Shown: positions 53,008-61,765 of the stretch, in pieces | How the letters are laid out: each line of letters opens with the position of its first letter | Position numbering within the stretch: the stretch's first letter is position 1 | Source of the DNA: Palleronia pelagia | Lineage (GTDB): Bacteria > Pseudomonadota > Alphaproteobacteria > Rhodobacterales > Rhodobacteraceae | DNA length: 64,000 nucleotides | Reading direction: 5' to 3' | Assembly (NCBI RefSeq): GCF_900110115.1 | Contig: NZ_FOCM01000006.1 | Span: 62,001 to 126,000 of the forward strand | Program-made: the position numbers and the translations under genes | Notes under the pieces: model-generated | Seen by the model: the letters and a program-made list of their open reading frames with translations, nothing else | What the model was told of the DNA's origin: nothing | Databases searched by the model: none

Positions 53008-54927
53008 TTACAGCGCGCCCGCCGCCCGAAGCGCCTCGGCCTTGTCCTCGTTCCACCACCAGAAATCGGCATTGCCCAGCGCGTAGGGGGGCAGCTCGTC
53101 GGGGTATTCGTAGACGTCGTAATAGGCCACCCAGTACGCGCCGTTGTACCAGACCGGCACCATGAAGTAGGCGGCGCGCATGATGCGGTCGATGGCGCGG
53201 ACGCCGGCCTGCATCTCTTCCAGGTTTTCGGCCACCTTCAGCTGCTCGATCAGCGCGTCAACGGCCGGGTCGCAGTAACCGGCCGGGTTGAACACGTCGT
53301 CGCGGTCCTCGCAGCCATAGCGCTGGGCGATGCCGTTCGCCTCTTCCAGACCGTTCACGTAGCTGTCGAAGATCATGTCGAAGTCGTGCCCGCGCACCCG
53401 GTCGGTGTATTGCGCGTCGTCGATCCGGTTATAGACGGCGTCCACGCCCAGGCGCTTCAGGTTGTCGATATAGGGCAGGATGATCCGGTCGAAGCTGGGG
53501 TTGTTCTCGATGAACTCGACGCGCAACACCTCGCCATCCTTGCGGCGCAGGCCGTCGTCGCCCGCGACCCAGCCGGCATCCTCAAGCAGTGCCGCCGCCG
53601 CGCGCAGGTCGCCGCGGTTCAGCTGGCGCGCGCCGCCCGACGGCATGACGTAGACCTCTTCGGTCAGGATCGCGGGGTCGATCTGCTCGGCCATGCCTTG
53701 CAGGTATTCCAGCTCAAGCCCCTCTGGTACGCCCTCGGCCTGGAGATCGCTGTTCTGCCAGAAGCTCTGGCGATGCCGGAACAGCCCGTATTGCAGCGTG
53801 TCGTTGGTCCACTCGAAATTGTACATCAGCCCCAGCGCGCGGCGCACCCGCACGTCCTGGAACTTCTCCTTGCGCAGGTTGAAGACGAAGCCGGCGGCGG
53901 CCGGGAGCGATCCGTCGGGCAGCTCTTCCTTGACGATGGTGCCGTCCTCGATCGCCGGGAAATCGTATTGCGACGCCCAGGTCAGGCTGCTGGTTTCCGA
54001 GCGGAACAGGTATTCGCCCGCCTTGAACGCCTCCAGCGCGGCATTGGTGTCGGCGAAGTATTCCTGCCGGATGCTGTCGAAGTTCCAGCGCCCGATATTG
54101 ATGGGCAGGTCGGCGCCCCAGTAATCCGGGTTGCGCTTGGCGACGATGCGGCGCGGCACGTCCACGGTGTCGATCATGTAGGGCCCGGTGCCCGGCGGCT
54201 GGGTCAGGCGCGACTCGTCCAGCTTGGCGCCCGTCTCCTCGAACCACTTCTTCTGGAACACGATGGACGCGCCCGCCTGGCTGATCAGGCCGTTGCGCGG
54301 CAGCTCGGGGTTGAAGTTGAACTTGATCCGGTGCGGCCCCAGGATCTCGTAGCTCGGGATCATGTTCTTCACCGCGATGCGGAAGGACGGAAAGCCCTCT
54401 TCCATGAAAAGGTCATAGGTGAAGGCGATGTCCTCGGCGGTCATCGGGCTGCCGTCGCTGAAAGTCACGTCCTCGCGCAGGTTGAAGATCACCCAGTCCT
54501 GGCTTTCGGGGTATTCCAGCGTGGTGCACAGCAGGCAGTAGGACGCGTAGGGATCGTCGGCCGTGCTGGTCATGATCCGCTCGTAGGGCAGGACGCTCAG
54601 TGCGGGCGACCGGCCCCGGCGCGAATAGGGGTTCATGCTGTCGAAGCTGCCGCGCCCCCAGTAGGACATCTCGCCCCCCTTGGGGGCATCGGGATTCACG
54701 TAGTCCAGCACCTCGAAATCGGGGCCGTACTTGATCGCGCCCAGGTCCGAGAAGGCGTGCGCGGTGATGATCTTGCCCTCACCCTCGGCGCTGTCGCCGG
54801 TGCCGCTGTCCTGCGCCAGCGCGAAGGTCGCCATGGCAAGCAGGGCCGAGCCGGTCAGAAGCCCGGTCAGGATCGCCTTGCGGCTGGTCTCGGCGCGGGT
54901 CGCGGCGGCGGCAGTGGATCGAGTCAT
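53008..54927 (-). CDS. yejA: ABC transporter substrate-binding protein YejA
   Basis: 639 residues. The N-terminal part (RKAILTGLLTGSALLAMATFALAQ) is a long signal peptide, here from residue 17. A family 5 solute-binding domain follows, with HAFSDLGAIKYGPDFEVLDY and YWGRGSFDSMNPYSRRG at the N-terminus of the domain. YejA binds peptides for import by YejBEF; the E. coli system is needed for microcin C entry. It heads the operon. A -35/-10 pair and a dyad lie upstream. Confidence 0.94.
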   Translation of the reverse strand: MTRSTAAAATRAETSRKAILTGLLTGSALLAMATFALAQDSGTGDSAEGEGKIITAHAFSDLGAIKYGPDFEVLDYVNPDAPKGGEMSYWGRGSFDSMNPYSRRGRSPALSVLPYERIMTSTADDPYASYCLLCTTLEYPESQDWVIFNLREDVTFSDGSPMTAEDIAFTYDLFMEEGFPSFRIAVKNMIPSYEILGPHRIKFNFNPELPRNGLISQAGASIVFQKKWFEETGAKLDESRLTQPPGTGPYMIDTVDVPRRIVAKRNPDYWGADLPINIGRWNFDSIRQEYFADTNAALEAFKAGEYLFRSETSSLTWASQYDFPAIEDGTIVKEELPDGSLPAAAGFVFNLRKEKFQDVRVRRALGLMYNFEWTNDTLQYGLFRHRQSFWQNSDLQAEGVPEGLELEYLQGMAEQIDPAILTEEVYVMPSGGARQLNRGDLRAAAALLEDAGWVAGDDGLRRKDGEVLRVEFIENNPSFDRIILPYIDNLKRLGVDAVYNRIDDAQYTDRVRGHDFDMIFDSYVNGLEEANGIAQRYGCEDRDDVFNPAGYCDPAVDALIEQLKVAENLEEMQAGVRAIDRIMRAAYFMVPVWYNGAYWVAYYDVYEYPDELPPYALGNADFWWWNEDKAEALRAAGAL

Positions 54928-54967
54928 CTGTCATCCAACTTTGTATTGGGGCGGGAAGCTTGGGCTA

Positions 54968-55003
54968 CGCTAAGGTGCCGCTTCGCCGGGTTTCAAGTTG
55001 AAA
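54968..55003 (-). promoter_or_regulatory. yejA promoter with dyad over the -35 region
   Basis: Read on the minus strand, TTGAAA (54996-54991) and TTAGCG (54973-54968) are spaced by 17 bases, about 40 bp before the yejA start. The -35 is part of a perfect palindrome TTTCAA-g-TTGAAA (54991-55003), a likely regulator site. Confidence 0.5.
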
Positions 55004-55170
55004 TAGTGTGATCGACTGTCATGTCGCACTGTCCCGACGCCCGATGTACGCGGGGTGCACGCGGTCGGCCGTTCCGCCCATGCGCTGTGCACGCCGCGGG
55101 GACGCGCGCCCGACGCTTGCGGGACGCTCGCGGGACGGGCCGGGTACGATCGCGGCACGGGCCGTGCACG
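55004..55170. other. GC-rich gap between yejA promoter and cytochrome c terminator
   Basis: No credible coding frame. Three GTGCAC hexamers and a repeated GCGGGACGC-like stretch (55108-55140) are visible, without clear function. Confidence 0.4.
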
Positions 55171-55199
55171 AAAAATGCCGACCCCATGAGGCCGGCATT
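55171..55199 (-). terminator. Rho-independent terminator of the cytochrome c gene
   Basis: On the minus strand, AATGCCG and CGGCATT (arms at 55193-55199 and 55174-55180) are followed by five T (55171-55175 as A on plus). It lies about 27 bp after the cytochrome c stop. Confidence 0.8.
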
Positions 55200-55225
55200 C
55201 GCTCGTTCCGCAGTCGGGGGCGCAA

Positions 55226-55747
55226 TCAGCCGTCGGTCTGGTCCAGGTAGGCGATCAGGTTCGCGCGCTCCTCGACCGAAGGCAGGCCGTTGAAGCTCAT
55301 CGAGGTGCCGGGCGCCCAGCCGCGCGGATCCTCGAGGAAGGCGTTCAGGTTCTCGGGCGTCCAGACATCCGCCTGCTCGCTCAGCGCGCCGGAATAGGCG
55401 CTGTAGCCGTCGGCCACACCGATCTCGCGGCCCACGACGCCATACAGGTAAGGGCCAACGGCGTTCGCGCCGTCTTCCAGCTGGTGGCAGGCGCGGCACT
55501 TGCCGAAGACACGCTCGCCCGCGCCGGCATCGGCGACCTCGAAGGCTTCCTCGAAGGTCGGGCCTTCCTCTTCCTCGACCTCTTCACCGCCGGTCTCGGG
55601 CACCTCGATGGAATAGGCCTGTTCCTCGTCGCCGTGTCCGCCGCCCACGTGATAGATCCCTTCGGCCGCCCAGGCGCCCAGCAGGAATACCAGCAACGCG
55701 CCGCAGAAGCCGCCGACGATCTTGGTCAAAGTCATGGTGTCGAACAT
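55226..55747 (-). CDS. Membrane-anchored cytochrome c (CycM/cytochrome cy-like)
   Basis: 173 residues. An uncleaved N-terminal anchor (9-28, KIVGGFCGALLVFLLGAWAA) is joined by an acidic linker (about 40-65, EEVEEEEGP) to a class I cytochrome c domain: CRACH at 84-88 and the axial Met150 in GTSMSF. It likely carries electrons between the bc1 complex and a terminal oxidase (or reaction centre) while tethered to the inner membrane. It is divergent from pheA (about 120 bp). Confidence 0.92.
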   Translation of the reverse strand: MFDTMTLTKIVGGFCGALLVFLLGAWAAEGIYHVGGGHGDEEQAYSIEVPETGGEEVEEEEGPTFEEAFEVADAGAGERVFGKCRACHQLEDGANAVGPYLYGVVGREIGVADGYSAYSGALSEQADVWTPENLNAFLEDPRGWAPGTSMSFNGLPSVEERANLIAYLDQTDG

Positions 55748-55866
55748 GTCGCTTTACGCCCTCTCGGATGATCGCCGCTTCTCTAGCCCCTTCCGCGCGG
55801 GGTTTTCAAGCGATATGACCCGCGACCAAACGACATGACCGGCCTCGGCCGGGCAGGAGGACGTCC

Positions 55867-56700
55867 ATGCCACAGACGATCGCCTTCCAGGGGGAGCTGG
55901 GGGCCTACTCGCACCAGGCCTGCGTGGAAACGCGTCCGGACCACACGCCGCTGCCCTGCCGGACCTTCGAGGACGTGATCGCCGCGGTGAAGACCGGCAA
56001 GGCCGACCTGGCCATGCTGCCCGTCGAGAATTCGACCTACGGACGCGTCGCCGACATCCATCGCCTCCTGCCCGAGTCGGGCCTGCGCATCGTCGACGAG
56101 GCCTTCGTGCGCGTCCATATCTGCCTGATGGCGCCCAAGGGGGCCACGCTCGACAGTATCCGCCACGTCCGCGCGCACCTCGTCCTGCTGCCCCAATGCG
56201 CCGACTTCCTCGCCTCCCTGGGCATCACCGGCAGCGCCGCCGCCGACAGCGCGGGCGCGGCGGCCGAACTCGCCGCCGATCCGCAGCCGGGCGAGGGCGT
56301 GCTGGCCTCGGCCATGGCCGCCGAAACCTACGGGCTGGAGATCCTCGCGCACAATATCGAGGACCAGGACCACAACGCCACGCGCTTCCTGGTCATGGCG
56401 CCCGAGGGCGACATGTCCCGCCGCGGCGATCACGGCATGATCACCAGTTTCGTCTTCCGCGTGCGCAACATTCCCGCCGCCCTTTACAAGGCGATGGGCG
56501 GGTTCGCGACCAACGGCGTCAACATGACCAAGCTGGAATCCTACATGGTCGGCGGCCAGTTCACGGCGACCCAGTTTTACGCCGATGTCGAGGGCCATCC
56601 CGACGATCCCGCGCTCGCCCGGGCGCTGGAGGAACTCGACTATTTCACCGACCACATCGATATTCTCGGCGTCTATCCCGCCGATCCGGGCCGCCACTAG
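55867..56700 (+). CDS. pheA: Prephenate dehydratase
   Basis: 277 residues: a stand-alone prephenate dehydratase with C-terminal ACT domain. AFQGELGAYSHQA at the N-terminus, LPVENSTYGRV, the conserved NATRF motif and, in the ACT domain, GALYKAMGGF-like PAALYKAMGGFATNGVNMTKLESYM. It makes phenylpyruvate for phenylalanine synthesis and is feedback-controlled through the ACT domain. No chorismate mutase domain is fused. Confidence 0.95.
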   Translation: MPQTIAFQGELGAYSHQACVETRPDHTPLPCRTFEDVIAAVKTGKADLAMLPVENSTYGRVADIHRLLPESGLRIVDEAFVRVHICLMAPKGATLDSIRHVRAHLVLLPQCADFLASLGITGSAAADSAGAAAELAADPQPGEGVLASAMAAETYGLEILAHNIEDQDHNATRFLVMAPEGDMSRRGDHGMITSFVFRVRNIPAALYKAMGGFATNGVNMTKLESYMVGGQFTATQFYADVEGHPDDPALARALEELDYFTDHIDILGVYPADPGRH

Positions 56701-56720
56701 GGACGGCAATCGCCGGATTT

Positions 56721-56780
56721 GAGTATTTGTAGACCAGTGATGGGTGCGCCTGCGCCTTCATCACTGGTCTAAAAATACTC
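56721..56780. repeat. Inverted repeat between pheA and xerC; tail of the dispersed element (copy D)
   Basis: GAGTATTTGTAGACCAGTGATG (56721-56742) is followed by a 16-base loop and its near-perfect complement (56759-56780, one mismatch). Further outside, GGACGG and CCGTCC extend the stem. It is the TATTT...GACCAGTGATG tail of copies A-C arranged as two facing half-elements between converging genes, acting as a bidirectional terminator-like hairpin. Confidence 0.8.
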
Positions 56781-56807
56781 CCGGCCGTCCGGTTGTCCGG
56801 AGCGATG

Positions 56808-57722
56808 TCATCCCCGTGGATGCGCCCGGCTGTAAACTTCCATGAGCCGCGCGGTGTCTACCGCCGTGTAGGCCTGCGTGGTCGACAGCGATCCGTGGCC
56901 CAGCAATTCCTGGATCGCGCGCAGGTCGCCGCCGGCGTCCAGCAGGTGGGTGGCGAAGCTGTGGCGCAGGGCGTGGGGCGTCGCGCTGGCGGGCAGGCCA
57001 AGCTGCAGGCGCGCGGATTCGATCACCTTCTGCACCAGTCGCGGGTTCAGCGCACCGCCGCGCACCCCGCGGAAAAGCGGCGCGTCCGGCGTGAGGTCGA
57101 AGGGGCAGGCGGCCGCGTAGGCACGGACGGCGTCGCGCGCCGCCGGCAGCACGGGGACCATCCGCTCCTTGCCGCCCTTGCCCGTGATCCTCAGCGCCGT
57201 GCCGGGGTCTGCATGAGCGCCCGTCAGGCCCAGCGCCTCGGAGATCCGCAGCCCGCAGCCCCAGAGCAGCGTCACCACCGCCGTGTCGCGGGCGGCGACC
57301 CACGGCTCGCGCGCCTGCGCGGCGGCGAGATCCACAACCGACCGCGCGGCATCGACCGACAGGGGGCGCGGCAGCTTGCGCCGGAACTTGGGGCTGCGCG
57401 CCGACAGGATGGCCGTCGGCTCGAACCCGTCGCGCTGCGCGAGCCAGCGCGCGAAGCTTTTCACCGATGACAGCGCCCGGGCGAGGCTGCGCGAGGACAG
57501 GCCCCGCGCACGCTCGTGGGCCATCCAGGCGCGCATGTCCCGCAGGCCGACCTGGGCCACCACACCCGTGCCGGCGCTCTCGCCGAAATGCTGTTGCAGG
57601 AAGGACAGGAACCCCACCACGTCGGCGCGGTAGGCCGTCACCGTGGCCGGCGACGCGGCATCGATCGCGCCCAGCTGCCGCAGCCAGGCCTCGAGCGCAT
57701 CGGCCAGTCCCGGCGACAGCAT
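56808..57722 (-). CDS. xerC: Tyrosine recombinase XerC
   Basis: 304 residues from the ATG at 57722, whose start overlaps the DUF484 stop (TGATG). An N-terminal SAM-like core-binding domain (SSVKSFARWLAQRDG) and a catalytic domain with R in GCGLRISEALGL, HALRHSFATHLL, and the tyrosine in LGHGSLSTTQAYTAVD. XerC resolves chromosome dimers at dif with XerD. Pairing with DUF484 is the usual alphaproteobacterial and gammaproteobacterial arrangement, so this is the housekeeping enzyme, not a phage integrase. Confidence 0.93.
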   Translation of the reverse strand: MLSPGLADALEAWLRQLGAIDAASPATVTAYRADVVGFLSFLQQHFGESAGTGVVAQVGLRDMRAWMAHERARGLSSRSLARALSSVKSFARWLAQRDGFEPTAILSARSPKFRRKLPRPLSVDAARSVVDLAAAQAREPWVAARDTAVVTLLWGCGLRISEALGLTGAHADPGTALRITGKGGKERMVPVLPAARDAVRAYAAACPFDLTPDAPLFRGVRGGALNPRLVQKVIESARLQLGLPASATPHALRHSFATHLLDAGGDLRAIQELLGHGSLSTTQAYTAVDTARLMEVYSRAHPRG

Positions 57723-58426
57723 CAGATCCAGCGGCGCAGTGTGCGTTCGACCACGCCGGCGAAGAAATCCAGAAGATCGGTGCCCTGTCCGGGCGAGAAC
57801 TGGTGCGGATCCTCGGCGCCCAGGACCAGCATCGCGGGAAGGCGGCCGCGCCCAAGGTTGAGGTACAGGCACGCCTCGGACCGGATGTGGTCGGCCTTTG
57901 CGCCGTGCATGTCCGGGTCGGCCCCGTCGCACTGGCGCAGCGTCACCCGGCGGGGCGTGCCACGGCTGGTCACGCCGGCGTAAAGACAGCAATAGCCCTG
58001 TTCGGCCAGATCCAGCACCGCGCCGAGCGGGCCGAGGTCCACTTCGGTGTCGTCCGCCGCCCGCTCGATCAGCACGCGCAGGCTGTCGACCCGCAGCGTG
58101 TCGGCCACCGGGCCGGCCAGGTCGGTCAGCAGGGTCTGGAAATCCTCGGCGTCCAGCAGCCGCAGGATCGCCCGGTGGATCATGTTGGTGCCGGCCAGGT
58201 TCTCGTAGGCCGCCGCGATGACGTTGCGGTGGGTGTCCTCCAGCCGGTCGAGCCGCGCCTCGAGCCGCTCCATCGCGAGGCCGCGCATGTCGACGACATT
58301 GCCCCCCATGCTGCGTTCGTTCGCCGCGACCAGCGCGCGCATCACGTCCTGGTCCTCGAGAATCAGGTCGGGTTGCGACAGGATCTTTGCGCGGAAGTCT
58401 TCCGCCTTTTCGGGTGAGCTGCTCAT
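57722..58426 (-). CDS. DUF484 family protein
   Basis: 234 residues from the ATG at 58426 (an earlier ATG at 58438 would add four). Helical N-terminus (ILSQPDLILEDQDVMRALVAAN) and a GAF-like C-terminal domain (CLYLNLGRGRLPAMLVLGAED, PGQGTDLLDFFAGVVERTL). Of unknown function but conserved next to xerC; the stop and xerC start overlap. Confidence 0.9.
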   Translation of the reverse strand: MSSSPEKAEDFRAKILSQPDLILEDQDVMRALVAANERSMGGNVVDMRGLAMERLEARLDRLEDTHRNVIAAAYENLAGTNMIHRAILRLLDAEDFQTLLTDLAGPVADTLRVDSLRVLIERAADDTEVDLGPLGAVLDLAEQGYCCLYAGVTSRGTPRRVTLRQCDGADPDMHGAKADHIRSEACLYLNLGRGRLPAMLVLGAEDPHQFSPGQGTDLLDFFAGVVERTLRRWI

Positions 58427-58613
58427 GCCTGTGACCATTCTTGGTGATGGGATTGGGGGTCAGCATACCCGTCGGGGCGTGCGCGGGACAGGGGCAATCC
58501 GGCGCGCGCGGGCGATCGGTGCGCGGATGCGACAGCAGGGCTGTCCGATGATGGCGTGCAATCGGCGCGGGCGCATCTTATGTCGGGGTCCGGCATCGCA
58601 GGGAACCTAGGGT

Positions 58614-60830
58614 TTGGCAGACACGCGCGACGATCAAGATGGCCCGGACTGGTTCGACGAGGGCGCGCTGGTCGCCGTCCTGACCGCCCAGCCGCTGGAC
58701 CGGACCCTGGACTACCGCGCGCCCGAGGGTGGATGCGCGGCGGGCGCCTTCGTCGAGGTGCCGCTCGGCCCGCGCCGGGTGCTTGGTGTGGTCTGGGGGC
58801 CGGGTCTCGGCGATTTCGACGCCGCCAAGGTGCGCAGCGTCCACAAGGTGCTGGACGTGCCGCCCATGACCGAGGAGATGCGCATCTTCCTCGGCCGCGC
58901 GGCCGACTACACGCTGACCCCGCTGCCCGCGATGCTGCGGCTCGCCACCCGCGCGCCGGGTCTGGGCGACGGTCCGGCCATGCGCCGCGTCTTCGCCCGC
59001 GGCCTGGCCGAGCCCGACCGCATGACCGACGCCCGCGCCCGCGTGCTCGACGTGCTGGACGAGCAGGAGGACGCGGTCTTCACCCAGAAGGAACTGGCCG
59101 ACCTCGCCGGTGTCAGTGGCGGCGTGGTGAAGGGCCTGGCGGCGCAGGGCGTGATCGAGGAGCGTGCCGCGCCCCGCGACCTGCCGTTCCCGCGGCTGGA
59201 TCCGGACCTGCCCGGCAAGGCCCTGACCGACGACCAGGCGGCGGCGGCCGGGACCCTGGCGGAAGGGGTCGCCGCGCGCAGTTATGCCACCACCATGCTG
59301 CGCGGCGTCACCGGGTCGGGCAAGACCGAGGTGTATCTAGAAGCGGTGGCGGCCTGCCTGCGCGCCGGGCGGCAGGCACTGGTCCTGCTGCCCGAGATCG
59401 CCCTGACCGCCGAGTTCCTCGACCGGGTCGAACAGCGCTTCGGCGCCCGCCCGGCCGAGTGGCATTCCGGCGTGACCATGACCGAGCGGCGGCGCGTCTG
59501 GCGGATGATCGGCCAGAGCAACGCGCAACTTGTGGTGGGCGCGCGTTCGGCCTTGTTCCTGCCGTACCGCGACCTTGGCCTGATCGTCGTGGATGAGGAA
59601 CACGACACCTCCTACAAGCAGGAGGACGGCGTGCTCTATTCCGCGCGCGACATGGCGGTCCTGCGTGCAGCCATAGCCGGGGCGCAGGTGGTGCTGGCCT
59701 CGGCCACGCCGTCGCTGGAGACCTGGGCGAATGTCGAAGCGGGCAAATACCGCGCGCTGAGCCTGACCTCGCGCTTCGGCCCGGCCCGGATGCCCGAGAT
59801 GCGCGCCATCGACATGCGGTCCGAGGATCTGCCCGGCGGGCGCTGGATCTCGCCCAGCCTGAAGGCCGAGGTCGAGGCGCGGCTGGAGCGGGGCGAGCAG
59901 TCGCTGCTGTTTCTCAACCGCCGCGGCTATGCGCCGGTGACGATCTGCCGGGCGTGCGGCCACCAGGTGGGCTGCGACCACTGCGACGCCCGCATGGTCG
60001 AGCACCGGTTCCTCAAACGGCTGGTCTGCCACCAATGCGGCGAGACCAAGCCGGTGCCCGAGGTCTGTCCGGCCTGCGAGGTCGAGGGCAAGCTGGCCGC
60101 CGTCGGCCCCGGGGTCGAGCGGATGGGCGAAGAGGCGGCGGCGGTCTTTCCCGACGCGCGGGTCGAGGTGCTGTCGTCGGACATGTATTCCTCGGCCCGC
60201 GCGCTGAAGGCCCGGATCGCCGCCATCGCCGAGGGCGAGGCGGATATCGTCATCGGAACGCAGCTGGTGGCCAAGGGGCACAATTTCCCCAAGCTGACGC
60301 TGGTGGGCGTGATCGACGCCGATCTGGGGCTTCAAGGCAGCGACCTGCGGGCGGCCGAGCGGACGTTCCAGCTCATGCGGCAGGTGGCGGGGCGCGCGGG
60401 CCGGGCCGAGGCGCCGGGCACCGCGCTGTTGCAGACGTTCCAGCCCGAGCATCCGGCGATCCGCGCCATCGTCGCGGGCGACGAGGACGGGTTCTGGTCG
60501 GCCGAGGCGGCCGAGCGGCGGGCAGCGGGCGTGCCGCCCTACGGCCGCATGGCCGGTATCGTTCTGAGCGCGCCGGACGTTCAGGCGGTGTTCGATCTGG
60601 GCGCCGACATGGCGCGACGCGACGGTCCCCTGCGCCGGATCGGCGCGCAGCTGTTCGGGCCGGCACCCGCGCCCATCGCGCGGATCCGGGGCCGCCACCG
60701 GGTGCGCCTTCTGGTCAAGGCCGACAAGGCCGCGCCGTTGCAGGCCGCGCTGTCGGACTGGCTGCGGCAGTTCCGCTGGAAGGGCGACATCCGGGTGAGC
60801 GTCGATATCGACCCGCAGAGTTTCTACTGA
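58614..60830 (+). CDS. priA: Primosomal protein N' (PriA helicase)
   Basis: 738 residues. The frame has no ATG near the expected N-terminus, and TTG at 58614 (MADTRDDQ...) gives the right length, so a TTG start is likely. Helicase motifs: Walker A GVTGSGKTE near residue 229-237, DEEHD near 326-330, then the zinc-binding domain with pairs CRACGHQVGCDHC and CHQCGETKPVPEVCPAC. It restarts stalled replication forks. The upstream gap to DUF484 is about 190 bp. Confidence 0.95.
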   Translation: MADTRDDQDGPDWFDEGALVAVLTAQPLDRTLDYRAPEGGCAAGAFVEVPLGPRRVLGVVWGPGLGDFDAAKVRSVHKVLDVPPMTEEMRIFLGRAADYTLTPLPAMLRLATRAPGLGDGPAMRRVFARGLAEPDRMTDARARVLDVLDEQEDAVFTQKELADLAGVSGGVVKGLAAQGVIEERAAPRDLPFPRLDPDLPGKALTDDQAAAAGTLAEGVAARSYATTMLRGVTGSGKTEVYLEAVAACLRAGRQALVLLPEIALTAEFLDRVEQRFGARPAEWHSGVTMTERRRVWRMIGQSNAQLVVGARSALFLPYRDLGLIVVDEEHDTSYKQEDGVLYSARDMAVLRAAIAGAQVVLASATPSLETWANVEAGKYRALSLTSRFGPARMPEMRAIDMRSEDLPGGRWISPSLKAEVEARLERGEQSLLFLNRRGYAPVTICRACGHQVGCDHCDARMVEHRFLKRLVCHQCGETKPVPEVCPACEVEGKLAAVGPGVERMGEEAAAVFPDARVEVLSSDMYSSARALKARIAAIAEGEADIVIGTQLVAKGHNFPKLTLVGVIDADLGLQGSDLRAAERTFQLMRQVAGRAGRAEAPGTALLQTFQPEHPAIRAIVAGDEDGFWSAEAAERRAAGVPPYGRMAGIVLSAPDVQAVFDLGADMARRDGPLRRIGAQLFGPAPAPIARIRGRHRVRLLVKADKAAPLQAALSDWLRQFRWKGDIRVSVDIDPQSFY

Positions 60831-60925
60831 ACCGCGCCAATATTTCTTGACCGACATCAATGCGGGCGTTCAACCCTTGCCCCAAGGTGTCCTTGCCGGA
60901 CCGGGGAAGGGGAGGGGGCCGCAGA

Positions 60926-61714
60926 GTGGACATGCCAGCAGCCAGTGTCACGCGGCCCCCAGCCCTGGGCCGCCCCGACCGGGCCCTTTTCGCCGAGGCA
61001 CTGGCGCTCGCGTGGTCGGATTTCCGCGCCGCGCCGCGCTTCGGGCTGGCGGTGTCGGGCGTCTACGTGGTGCTGGGCTGGCTGATCGCGTGGATCACCG
61101 TCGCCAGCGGCACGACCTATTGGCTGGTGCTCGCCGCCATGGGGTTCCCGTTGATCGCGCCCTTCGCCGCCGTCGCGCTTTACGACGGGTCGCGGCGGAT
61201 GGACCTGCGCCAGCCGCTAACCTGGCGCGCGGTGCTGGCCGAGACGCTGGCGCAGCGCACCGGGCAATTGCCGCTGCTGGGCGCGGCGATGGTCATCCTG
61301 TTCCTGTTCTGGTTCTTCCTCGGCCACATGATCTTCGCGCTGTTCCTGGGGCTATCGCCGATGACGAACGTCTCAACGGGGCTGGACGTCTACCTGACGG
61401 CGAACGGGCTGGGGATGCTGGCTTTCGGAACCCTGGTGGGCGGGCTCTTCGCGCTGGTGCTGTTCTCGACCTCGGTCATGGCTCTGCCGATGCTGCTGGA
61501 CCGGGACATCGACGTGATCACCGCGATGATCGCCAGCGCGGGCTACGTGCGGCGCCATCCCGTCCCGATGCTGGGCTGGGGGCTGATGGTCGCGGGACTG
61601 ACGGTGCTGGCAATCGTGCCGGCGTTCCTTGGCCTGCTGGTGGTGTTGCCGTTGCTGGGACACGCGAGCTGGCACCTTTACGCGCTGGCCGTGGTGCGGG
61701 CGCGGCAGGAATGA
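60926..61714 (+). CDS. DUF2189 membrane protein
   Basis: 262 residues from a GTG at 60926, preceded at good distance by GGAGGGG; an ATG at 60932 would be 14 bases from that site. Six or so hydrophobic segments (from about residue 44 to 255). The pattern FAEALALAWSDFRAAPRFGLAVSGVYVVLG and LLPLLGHASWHLYALAVV is the DUF2189 family, of unknown function. The stop lies 2 bp before a terminator hairpin. Confidence 0.85.
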   Translation: MDMPAASVTRPPALGRPDRALFAEALALAWSDFRAAPRFGLAVSGVYVVLGWLIAWITVASGTTYWLVLAAMGFPLIAPFAAVALYDGSRRMDLRQPLTWRAVLAETLAQRTGQLPLLGAAMVILFLFWFFLGHMIFALFLGLSPMTNVSTGLDVYLTANGLGMLAFGTLVGGLFALVLFSTSVMALPMLLDRDIDVITAMIASAGYVRRHPVPMLGWGLMVAGLTVLAIVPAFLGLLVVLPLLGHASWHLYALAVVRARQE

Positions 61715-61716
61715 AA

Positions 61717-61744
61717 AAGGGCCGCGCGTTGCCGCGCGGCCCTT
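61717..61744 (-). terminator. Rho-independent terminator of the SurA-like gene
   Basis: A perfect 12-bp stem (AAGGGCCGCGCG at 61717-61728 and CGCGCGGCCCTT at 61733-61744, loop of 4). On the minus strand it is followed by TTTTT (61714-61718 on plus). It lies 21 bp after the SurA-like gene stop and immediately after the DUF2189 stop on the other strand. Confidence 0.9.
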
Positions 61745-61765
61745 CGGATCAGACGTCAGGCTGAC

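Noticed and set aside
56808-57722. Tyrosine recombinase as sign of a genomic island
   Set aside because: It is the chromosomal xerC paired with DUF484, with no att repeats or cargo genes.
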